Shown: in pieces, positions 13,428 to 19,370 of the stretch | How positions within the stretch are numbered: the first letter of the stretch is position 1 | Layout of the letters: each line of letters opens with the position of its first letter | Virus record (IMG/VR): IMGVR_UViG_3300034159_000011 | Location: 1 to 46,684 of that record | Reading direction: 5' to 3' (one strand) | DNA length: 46,684 nucleotides | Source: a virus | The notes under the pieces: generated by a model | What the model was told of the DNA's origin: nothing | Databases searched by the model: none | The model's input: only the letters and a program-made list of their open reading frames with translations | Position numbers and translations under genes: made by a program

Positions 13428-14838
13428 TTTCATACCGCGCCGCTATCAGGAACTGATCGGCGGCTTCATCGTCGGCAATAAGCGTTGTGCTGTCTGGAGT
13501 TCTCCAGGGACAGGCAAGACAGGTGCCACTTTATCGGCGCTCGAAGACCTGACCTTCGTTGAAGACGTGTATCCCGCGCTTATAGTTGCGCCCCTGCGTG
13601 TGGCACGAACCACCTGGCCAAACGAGGTGCGCAAGTGGAACCACCTCAAGCACCTGCGCGTCGTTGTCGTCACCGGCAGCCTGAAGGAACGCCGCGCTGC
13701 GTTACGCATTCCAGCGGACATCTACACGACCAACTTCGAGCAATTACCGTGGTTGGTTGAAGAGTTAGGTGACCGCTGGCCCTTCAAGACCGTTGTAGCG
13801 GACGAGGCGACGAAGTTGAAGGGGTTTCGCCTGCGGCAGGGTACACAGCGCGCCAAGGCGCTCGCCCGGGTCGCGCACACGAAGATCAAGCGCATCATCC
13901 TGTTGACCGGTACGCCCAGTCCTAACGGCTTACAGGATCTGTGGGGGCAGATGTGGTTCGTAGACAAGGGCGATCGACTTGGCCGAACCTTTGACGCTTT
14001 CAAGCAGCGTTGGTTTCGCGCTTCGCATACCGGGTTCGGCGTAGAGGCGACCGACGAAGCGCAGGGCCAGATCCAAGCAGCGCTTAAAGACGTGTGCATC
14101 ACGATCGACGCGGCCGACTGGTTCGACCTTGAGGCGCCGATCATCAACCGGATCATGGTCGAACTACCGGCCAGTGTGAAGGTCATGTACAAGCAGATGG
14201 AGAAACAGTTCTTCATGGAACTGGAAAGCGGAGCACATATCGAGGCCATGAACGCCGCAGCCAAGTCGATGAAATTGATGCAAGTAGCCAACGGAGCCAT
14301 GTACCTAGAAGGCGGCGAAGCATGGGAGGTTGTGCATAACGAGAAGCTTGACGCGCTCGAAGAGATCGTCGAGGAAGCAGCCGGTATGCCGATCCTTTGC
14401 CTATATAACTTCAAAAGCGACCTGGCGCGACTCAAGAAGCGTTTCCCGGACGGCATCGACCTTGGTGACGGAAAAGGTGCGCGCGACGGGGTAGACGGTC
14501 TGTCAAGAGCTCAGCGCGGCGAGGGGCGCATCTGGTTTGGCCACCCAGCTTCCATGGGCCATGGCGTTGACGGGCTCCAATACCACACGAATATCATGGT
14601 GTTCTTCGGTTACTCGTGGTCCCTGGAGAACTACCTACAGGCTATCGAACGCATTGGGCCTACTCGCCAATTGCAGGCCGGGTTCAAGCGTCCCGTGTTT
14701 ATGCACATGATCATGGCGGCGGATACCGTGGACGAACTGGTACTGGAGCGCCTGCACAGTAAGCGCGAGGTGCAGGACATCTTGATGGAAGCGATGAAAG
14801 AACGCGGGTTCAAAACAATCGAAGAGGATGCAGCATGA
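13417..14838 (+). CDS. SNF2/DEAD-box family helicase
   Basis: 473 residues. Motif I is SSPGTGKTGAT near residue 28, motif II is DEAT (VVADEATKLKG) near 129 instead of DEAH, motif III is LLTGTPSPNGL near 165, and the second RecA lobe ends with LENYLQAIERIGPTRQ, the motif VI region. It is compact and lacks extra domains, as usual in phages that pair it with a VRR-NUC nuclease. It probably remodels forks or recombination intermediates. It starts within the preceding gene and is ATGA-coupled to the next. Confidence 0.88.
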   Translation: MAIDFIPRRYQELIGGFIVGNKRCAVWSSPGTGKTGATLSALEDLTFVEDVYPALIVAPLRVARTTWPNEVRKWNHLKHLRVVVVTGSLKERRAALRIPADIYTTNFEQLPWLVEELGDRWPFKTVVADEATKLKGFRLRQGTQRAKALARVAHTKIKRIILLTGTPSPNGLQDLWGQMWFVDKGDRLGRTFDAFKQRWFRASHTGFGVEATDEAQGQIQAALKDVCITIDAADWFDLEAPIINRIMVELPASVKVMYKQMEKQFFMELESGAHIEAMNAAAKSMKLMQVANGAMYLEGGEAWEVVHNEKLDALEEIVEEAAGMPILCLYNFKSDLARLKKRFPDGIDLGDGKGARDGVDGLSRAQRGEGRIWFGHPASMGHGVDGLQYHTNIMVFFGYSWSLENYLQAIERIGPTRQLQAGFKRPVFMHMIMAADTVDELVLERLHSKREVQDILMEAMKERGFKTIEEDAA

Positions 14839-15185
14839 GCGAGATCGGAAACTGGCACTGCGATAAGCATAATTTGGCTTTGCCGTATAACAAAGACTGC
14901 CCCGGTTGTGAAGCGGAACGCCGCGGCGCAACTATCCAACCGGATAAACCTTGGCCGCGCGAAGCTGAACCCAAAGCGTTAGACACCCAAGTCGGCGGCG
15001 GCCACTACAAAAACATGGCTATTCAGCCGATGGAATACTCGATGAAGAACGGCTTAGACGCCTGCCAGCACACAGCAATCAAGTACATCAGCCGCTTCCG
15101 TAACAAGGGCGGAATTGAGGACTTGCGCAAAGCCAAGCACGTCATCGACATGCTGATCCAGTTCGAAGAGGAGAAAACCCGATGA
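14835..15185 (+). CDS. DUF3310 protein with N-terminal zinc site
   Basis: 116 residues. Residues 8-28 have Cys-His-Cys-Cys spacing (WHCDKHN, CPGCEAERR). Residues 50-112 are a DUF3310 domain: VGGGHYKNMAIQPMEYSMKN, then ACQHTAIKYISRFRNKGGIEDLRKA. DUF3310 is related to T7 gp1.7, a nucleotide kinase involved in dideoxythymidine sensitivity, so a role in nucleotide metabolism is likely. The zinc-site fusion is less common. Confidence 0.85.
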   Translation: MSEIGNWHCDKHNLALPYNKDCPGCEAERRGATIQPDKPWPREAEPKALDTQVGGGHYKNMAIQPMEYSMKNGLDACQHTAIKYISRFRNKGGIEDLRKAKHVIDMLIQFEEEKTR

Positions 15186-15238
15186 GCAAATTCTTCGGCG
15201 CTCGCATGGTGCGGGCCGTGAAAAGGAGTGAGAGCTGA
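15182..15238 (+). CDS. 18-residue ORF linking DUF3310 and the next gene
   Basis: ATG at 15182 overlaps the DUF3310 stop and the ORF ends at a TGA that shares its A with the next ATG (TGATG). It encodes a basic peptide (MSKFFGARMVRAVKRSES). It may be a true small protein or only a translational bridge that keeps ribosomes on the message. The next gene also has its own AAGGAG. Confidence 0.4.
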   Translation: MSKFFGARMVRAVKRSES

Positions 15239-15480
15239 TGGGAGAGATGGCGGATTACTTCATCGAGCAACAACTAAGCATGGGCTGGAGTCCTGTCGGC
15301 ACACCTCGCAAAGGTAATCAGCACGACGTAACCTGTTCGCGTTGCGGCGCTAAGCGTCTGAAGTGGCGCATTGAAGGCGGAACGTGGCGATTGTTCGAAG
15401 ACAAGCGCGGCGACCATAACGAGAAGCTGCTACACCAATGCGGGGAAGCCTCTCCGGACGACTTTGAGGTGCTTCCATGA
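15238..15480 (+). CDS. small zinc-ribbon-like protein
   Basis: 80 residues. CSRCGAKRLKWR around 33-44 and the later HQCGE give a possible Cys3-His zinc site. AAGGAG precedes the ATG by 10 bases. Function unknown. Confidence 0.7.
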   Translation: MGEMADYFIEQQLSMGWSPVGTPRKGNQHDVTCSRCGAKRLKWRIEGGTWRLFEDKRGDHNEKLLHQCGEASPDDFEVLP

Positions 15481-15683
15481 AAATTGGCGTACCGGTGAAA
15501 TGTCAGAACGGGCACCGCGCCGTTTGGTTCTACAGCTTTCGCGGGCTTGACGTGATCAGCGAAGGGGTTCCGCACAAAGGGAAATGCGCCTGCCCTAAGC
15601 ACGAGATCGGCCAGGGCTATTTTGCTGACGGCGAACCGTTTGTCGTGGTCGGCAATCCGCCGCAATGGGAAGAAGGTCTATGA
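15477..15683 (+). CDS. small Cys/His-rich protein
   Basis: 68 residues, ATGA-coupled. VKCQNGHR near 8 and GKCACPKHE near 35 resemble two halves of a zinc site. Alternating aromatic residues follow. No family recognised. Confidence 0.65.
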   Translation: MKIGVPVKCQNGHRAVWFYSFRGLDVISEGVPHKGKCACPKHEIGQGYFADGEPFVVVGNPPQWEEGL

Positions 15684-15826
15684 AAATCCTAGCCATGCTC
15701 TACATGCTAACCGCAAACGGCCCGGCGCCAGTGGCCGCGTACTTCACGCAGGACGCCCTGGTTATCTGCCGGGCGACAGCCGCTGCGCAAAATGCAACTG
15801 AGGAAGAGGAGTACTATTGCCGATAG
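15680..15826 (+). CDS. 48-residue protein, last gene of the early operon
   Basis: ATG at 15680 overlaps the upstream stop. The N-terminus (MKILAMLYMLTANGPAPVAAYF) is moderately hydrophobic and could be a membrane anchor or a weak signal; the C-terminus is acidic (EEEEYYC). Its TAG directly abuts the stop of the convergent leftward gene. Confidence 0.6.
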   Translation: MKILAMLYMLTANGPAPVAAYFTQDALVICRATAAAQNATEEEEYYCR

Positions 15827-16657
15827 CTACTTAATTTTTCCGAGCTTCAGTGTAGCGGCGCCTGCCGCTACACTAATATTTCCCGTCGTAGCAATTGACC
15901 CCGCAGTAGGAGTCAACGTACCCGCTGTGCCAGCTGTCGTGATACGTCCGGTTACGCGTCCGAGCAGAACTCCTGTCGTTACGGACGAAGCCCCAAGCAC
16001 GCCGGTAACTGCTTCTGCTGAAGTTAGCAACGTTTTACGGGCCGGCTGTGCAGTGCCTGCTACGTTGGTGTTATAGATCACGCCTTCCAGTTGGCAGGTC
16101 GCCCCTGACGGCAAAGCGGCAAACCCTAACTTCAGCGCATTTGTAGTGATCGCGCTACTAAAAGTAACCTGGTAGTCAACGTCGTACACACTATTCGCTT
16201 CTAACTCTTGCGCAACACCTGGCACGGCGACCATGGTCGTAGCGTTACGGGTTAGAGCCGCGTTGCTGATCGTATAGGTGATAGGGAGTTCTGTGTGAAA
16301 TGTTATAAACAGGATTGGCACGCCATTATCATGCGCGCATTTGCACACTACAAAATCCCCACCGAACTGCGTGCGCTGCCTAGTAGCGTTGTTGTAATCC
16401 AAGCGCCCCTGTAGATCTAGAATAACGCGCCCTACGTTAGCCTGGTATACGTCCACGTGGAAGCCGTCCGGCAAAGCCTGGGGGAAAGACACCGTTATGT
16501 CCGAACCTAGATTGTAGATAAAGGACTTCCCACTGTCCGATAGGACGAATGTGTAGCTCGCGGTTAGAACAATAGGCGCATCAACCCTCGGCATCAGCGC
16601 CTTGAGGTCAGCCGCGATCTGAGAAAATATAGAGGACAACCGTGATACGAAACTCAC
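15827..16657 (-). CDS. putative virion/tail fibre-associated protein
   Basis: 276 residues. It begins with a short amphipathic motif (MSFVSRLSSIFSQIAADLKALM) nearly the same as that of the next upstream gene. The rest is rich in beta strands, Thr, Ala and Gly (TASYTFVLSDSGKSFIYN; VDYQVTFSSAITTNALKLGF; repeated TGVLG/TGRITTAGTAGTL), typical of phage fibre and adhesion domains. Being last in the late transcript, after lysis genes, it may be a late-added side fibre or decoration. Confidence 0.65.
   Translation of the reverse strand: MSFVSRLSSIFSQIAADLKALMPRVDAPIVLTASYTFVLSDSGKSFIYNLGSDITVSFPQALPDGFHVDVYQANVGRVILDLQGRLDYNNATRQRTQFGGDFVVCKCAHDNGVPILFITFHTELPITYTISNAALTRNATTMVAVPGVAQELEANSVYDVDYQVTFSSAITTNALKLGFAALPSGATCQLEGVIYNTNVAGTAQPARKTLLTSAEAVTGVLGASSVTTGVLLGRVTGRITTAGTAGTLTPTAGSIATTGNISVAAGAATLKLGKIK
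15849..15881 (+). terminator. hairpin terminator at the convergence of early and late transcripts
   Basis: AGTGTAGCGGC (15849-15859), a four-base loop and GCCGCTACACT (15864-15874) form a perfect 11-bp stem followed by AATATTT on the rightward strand. It lies within the 3' end of the leftward gene, where it encodes part of its C-terminus. It would stop early transcripts from running into the late genes. Confidence 0.7.
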
Positions 16658-16659
16658 GC

Positions 16660-17139
16660 TTAAGCCTTCGCCGCGTTATACGCACTAAGAAAGTCAGTGT
16701 CGGGGTCTCCGATACCTAGGTTGGTACACGCTTGGAGCATCTGTGCTGTAGATAACGTTTGGGTAGCGTCGTATCGAACACGGTTGTTAACCGCAGTAGC
16801 TAAAGCAACCGCAGTCGTTTCGTCAGATACCATGAGGTTCTGTAGCTCGACTAAGGTGTCATGCGCCGCGTCGGCACCCCCGAGGATATCAGCCTTTACT
16901 TGCGCGATAGCCGCCGTCGACTTCTGCGCGGACCACGTAGTCGTTGTGGATGTCGTGGAGGCATCGTTAATCGTAGCTCCAGCTGCCCCCGTGGCCGCCT
17001 TCACTTCATTTATCGCGCTCACCAAGCTAGTTTTAGAGGTAGTTGTCAGGGCTGATAGGCTCCCGATACTAGTAACAAGACCTTTGATATCTGCAGCTAA
17101 CTGGGCGAATATAGCGGATATTCTGGCAGTGAGTGTCAT
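16660..17139 (-). CDS. putative fibre-like virion protein
   Basis: 159 residues. MTLTARISAIFAQLAADIKG at the N-terminus closely matches the start of the following gene. Then comes LVSAINEVKA, a signature of phage tail fibres with coiled coils, and low-complexity Ala/Thr sequence. It ends with DTDFLSAYNAAKA. The pattern suggests a trimeric stalk or fibre segment. The stop lies two bases before the next ATG. Confidence 0.65.
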   Translation of the reverse strand: MTLTARISAIFAQLAADIKGLVTSIGSLSALTTTSKTSLVSAINEVKAATGAAGATINDASTTSTTTTWSAQKSTAAIAQVKADILGGADAAHDTLVELQNLMVSDETTAVALATAVNNRVRYDATQTLSTAQMLQACTNLGIGDPDTDFLSAYNAAKA

Positions 17140-17143
17140 GGGG

Positions 17144-17305
17144 TTATCCTCTCAAGAGTAGGTATTGCGCTAGGAAATCGACTTCAGGCTCAGTTGGCGT
17201 ATTACCCCCGACCAGTACAGGTATGAGGTTCGCAGGTATCTGGGCAGGCTCCGTAACAGTTACGGTAATCACGGGCTTACGTTGAGACAACGTGGCTTCG
17301 ATCAT
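17144..17305 (-). CDS. small hypothetical protein in the late operon
   Basis: 53 residues, ATG overlapping the preceding stop (ATGA). Sequence MIEATLSQRKPVITVTVTEP followed by a Pro-rich stretch and EPEVDFLAQYLLL at the end. It sits just before the fibre-like gene whose C-terminus ends in a similar DTDFLSAY. This resemblance suggests a short interaction peptide; that is weak evidence. Function unknown. Confidence 0.6.
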   Translation of the reverse strand: MIEATLSQRKPVITVTVTEPAQIPANLIPVLVGGNTPTEPEVDFLAQYLLLRG

Positions 17306-17610
17306 CTGAAGTCATCCTTCACAAGCTCCCAATTTACTGGTTCTTTTAACGTACGCACATAGCCATTCGGGCTAGTGAATTTTACATTCAGCGTAGCCAC
17401 CCCTGGGCGCCATGTCGAAGTATCAAGTTTCATCAGTGCCAGGGCTACCGGTACCGCCGGATCAATCCAAGCGCTGTCAATAGAAGCTATCAGAGCGCCC
17501 GAGAAGTCCCGTAGGTTACAGAGGGTTGTCCAGCCGACAAACTCCGTCAGTTCGACCCCCTCTAGGGAGAGCACGTAATCGAATGTTGAACCGCAGGAGT
17601 GTTTGTTCAT
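17302..17610 (-). CDS. hypothetical late protein
   Basis: 102 residues, ATGA overlap with the Rz stop. Beta-rich pattern: FDYVLSLEGVELTEFVGW, LRDFSGALIASIDSAWIDPA, LNVKFTSPNGYVRTL. It resembles small phage baseplate or fibre accessory proteins with an immunoglobulin-like pattern, as often seen encoded before fibre genes. No specific function can be stated. Confidence 0.65.
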   Translation of the reverse strand: MNKHSCGSTFDYVLSLEGVELTEFVGWTTLCNLRDFSGALIASIDSAWIDPAVPVALALMKLDTSTWRPGVATLNVKFTSPNGYVRTLKEPVNWELVKDDFR

Positions 17611-18074
17611 TTAGCTGACCTTTTCTTCAATTCCGACCGGCAGAACTGCAACTCGGCGTACTGCCGGTCGAGTCCTCTCCGCAAATCCCAATAAGCCGCT
17701 GAAGCGTCGGCTGTAAGTTCTGCGGTTCCGCTGACAGCTCCGCCGGAAACGGTTCCATCGGCGCGCACTGTTGGACAACTGGCTTTGACACGCAGCCGCT
17801 TAGAACCATCAGCAACAGCCCGCTCAAGAGCACTCGTCTCATTTTCTTTACCTGTCTTGTACTCTATGAACGTCGCCCGAATGGCTTCTGTCTGTACGCG
17901 TGACGCGATTAGCTGTTGGTTCACCGCGTCCACGTTCGCAGCTATGGCGGCATCTGTGTCGTGCTGAATGTCGGCCACGTTGTTGTCCCAACGCAACCCC
18001 TGGACGTACCACGCGCCGCCAGCGCCCACTAGGAGAGCCAGCGCGTAGCCATACACGGAGTTCACATCACCCAC
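17607..18074 (-). CDS. Rz: i-spanin, Rz-like
   Basis: 155 residues from a GTG start. Residues 7-26 are a single N-terminal membrane anchor (YGYALALLVGAGGAWYV). They are followed by a long coiled coil (ADIQHDTDAAIAANVDAV, and further heptads) and a C-terminal region that would reach the outer membrane partner. The o-spanin is encoded inside this gene in another frame, as in lambda Rz/Rz1. Together they fuse inner and outer membranes at the last step of lysis. Confidence 0.85.
   Translation of the reverse strand: MGDVNSVYGYALALLVGAGGAWYVQGLRWDNNVADIQHDTDAAIAANVDAVNQQLIASRVQTEAIRATFIEYKTGKENETSALERAVADGSKRLRVKASCPTVRADGTVSGGAVSGTAELTADASAAYWDLRRGLDRQYAELQFCRSELKKRSAK
17627..17842 (-). CDS. Rz1: o-spanin lipoprotein, Rz1-like, nested in Rz
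   Basis: 71 residues entirely inside the Rz gene in a different frame. The N-terminus is a lipoprotein signal (MRRVLLSGLLLMVLSGC) with a lipobox at Cys17, followed by a short Pro-rich periplasmic chain. AGGTAAAGAAA lies upstream of the ATG. The gene organisation and the lipobox make the assignment clear. Confidence 0.85.
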   Translation of the reverse strand: MRRVLLSGLLLMVLSGCVSKPVVQQCAPMEPFPAELSAEPQNLQPTLQRLIGICGEDSTGSTPSCSSAGRN

Positions 18075-18178
18075 CGTAGGATGGAACTTTTCAGGTGGTG
18101 CGGGGTAGGCCAGTCGTCCGGATTGAAAGCTACGGAGATCGCAAATGCCAGTTTGTTAATTTTCATATCCGTGCTCAT
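18062..18178 (-). CDS. 38-residue protein between endolysin and spanin
   Basis: ATG overlaps the endolysin stop (ATGA) and the end overlaps the Rz start by 13 bases. MSTDMKINKLAFAISVAFNP has one hydrophobic stretch, then DDWPTPHHLKSSILRWVM. Placement in the lysis cassette suggests a lysis-related or regulatory role, but no family is known to me. Confidence 0.55.
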   Translation of the reverse strand: MSTDMKINKLAFAISVAFNPDDWPTPHHLKSSILRWVM

Positions 18179-18651
18179 CTGACGCTCATGCTTAGCGCAA
18201 TCGATTCACGCCCGCTGAATCCTGCGAACAGCGCCGCTTCAGCCGCACGGCGACGGGTCAGCCCCTTCATAACCTGCCCGTCGTTCTTGTTCCACCGGGC
18301 GAACTCAGCTTTAGCACCTTCCATGTCTCCCGTGTTCAACTTCTTGAGCAGGGTAGAAGTGCTGAGCGATCCGGTGTTGTACTGAAACAGCACAAGGGCG
18401 TCGAACTGCTTCTGCGTAATAGGCGCCGTCACGAGCCGCGACACAGCCGCCTCGCGAACTGCCATATCCTTTTCAAGCTGCGCATCTGCCCGCGCTTGCG
18501 TCCACTTTAAGCCCTTCACGACTTCCGTTCCGGTATGCCCCCAGCCGATAGTCCACGGGGTACCGTCCTTGCTTCCTGGATCGGGATATGCCTCAAGCTT
18601 GCAGGACTCGAAGTAATGCGCAATAGCTAAGCCATCAATAGACAATTTCAT
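18175..18651 (-). CDS. lys: endolysin, GH24 lysozyme (muramidase)
   Basis: 158 residues. The T4/P22-type catalytic triad is present: Glu15 (HYFES), Asp24 (EAYPDPGS) and Thr34 in WTIGWGHTGTE. LVLFQYNTGSL and FARWNKNDGQVMKGLTRRRAAE are the other standard GH24 blocks. The N-terminus lacks a signal peptide or SAR helix, so release should depend on a holin. It follows the two holin candidates with one-base or short overlaps. Confidence 0.93.
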   Translation of the reverse strand: MKLSIDGLAIAHYFESCKLEAYPDPGSKDGTPWTIGWGHTGTEVVKGLKWTQARADAQLEKDMAVREAAVSRLVTAPITQKQFDALVLFQYNTGSLSTSTLLKKLNTGDMEGAKAEFARWNKNDGQVMKGLTRRRAAEAALFAGFSGRESIALSMSVR

Positions 18652-18956
18652 TATAGGAACATCCTCTTGTTGAGCGGCGGTATCATCTTCGCCACATTGC
18701 CTTTCGCCCGAACCAACAAACCTAACACGCAGCCGAACGCGATGATCATCAAGCCATGAACCATGGCCGGGCCGGGTTTAAGGATGTGGAAGAGGATAAG
18801 GGTGAAGAGCCCGATGTTCGCTGCGGCGATCCCTACGGCCAGCATGGAGACGCCCCAGCGTTGACGGGAACGGGAACCGTTGTATACGAAGAGAATCAGG
18901 AAGGTTGCGAAATGGATGACGCACTCTACCCAAAGCAGAATCACGTTAAGCTCCAT
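18651..18956 (-). CDS. holin candidate, three membrane segments
   Basis: 101 residues from the ATG at 18956 (MELNVILLWVECVI), with GGTGGA upstream; a longer in-frame start overlaps the neighbouring gene. Three hydrophobic segments (about 5-25, 38-60 and 64-85) and a basic C-terminus fit class I or family 3 holins. It lies directly before the endolysin and shares a base with it (TAATG). Confidence 0.75.
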   Translation of the reverse strand: MELNVILLWVECVIHFATFLILFVYNGSRSRQRWGVSMLAVGIAAANIGLFTLILFHILKPGPAMVHGLMIIAFGCVLGLLVRAKGNVAKMIPPLNKRMFL

Positions 18957-19329
18957 CGTTTCCACCCCGGCTTTTGAAAAAGGGAATGAGACCGATAATC
19001 GTCTTAATCCACTCTGGCACTGGGCCATCTTTCTCAACCATGTAGCCTAGAGCGGTAAACACGACCGCGATAAGCGCACCGATGGCCCCTGATACGAACA
19101 AAGCTTTCTCGTCGTACGGAGGGCCACCCCCATAAAAGTAAACACCGCCGCCGTACGCCATACCCCATGAGAACATGGTTAGCATAAAACGTTCCCGGAA
19201 CGAGGTAGCTTTCGGCGCGGCCAGGTAGAAGCAGCAGCCTATCGCAGCACCGGCAGCGGCGTAACCATTCATCCCGGCTAGCAAAGCACAAACCCAAATG
19301 TATGCGTAAGTCTCGCACTGATCCCGCAT
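18946..19329 (-). CDS. second holin/antiholin-like membrane protein
   Basis: 127 residues with three or four hydrophobic segments: about 10-35, 47-67, 80-98, and possibly 107-118. The C-terminus is basic (FFKSRGGNDGA). It is the first gene of the lysis cassette and overlaps the other holin candidate by 11 bases. Two adjacent holin-like genes usually act as holin and antiholin; which is which cannot be told from sequence. Confidence 0.7.
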   Translation of the reverse strand: MRDQCETYAYIWVCALLAGMNGYAAAGAAIGCCFYLAAPKATSFRERFMLTMFSWGMAYGGGVYFYGGGPPYDEKALFVSGAIGALIAVVFTALGYMVEKDGPVPEWIKTIIGLIPFFKSRGGNDGA

Positions 19330-19370
19330 GGAGTGCCCCTAATTAGTTTGCGATAGTGTATCACGCAGAA

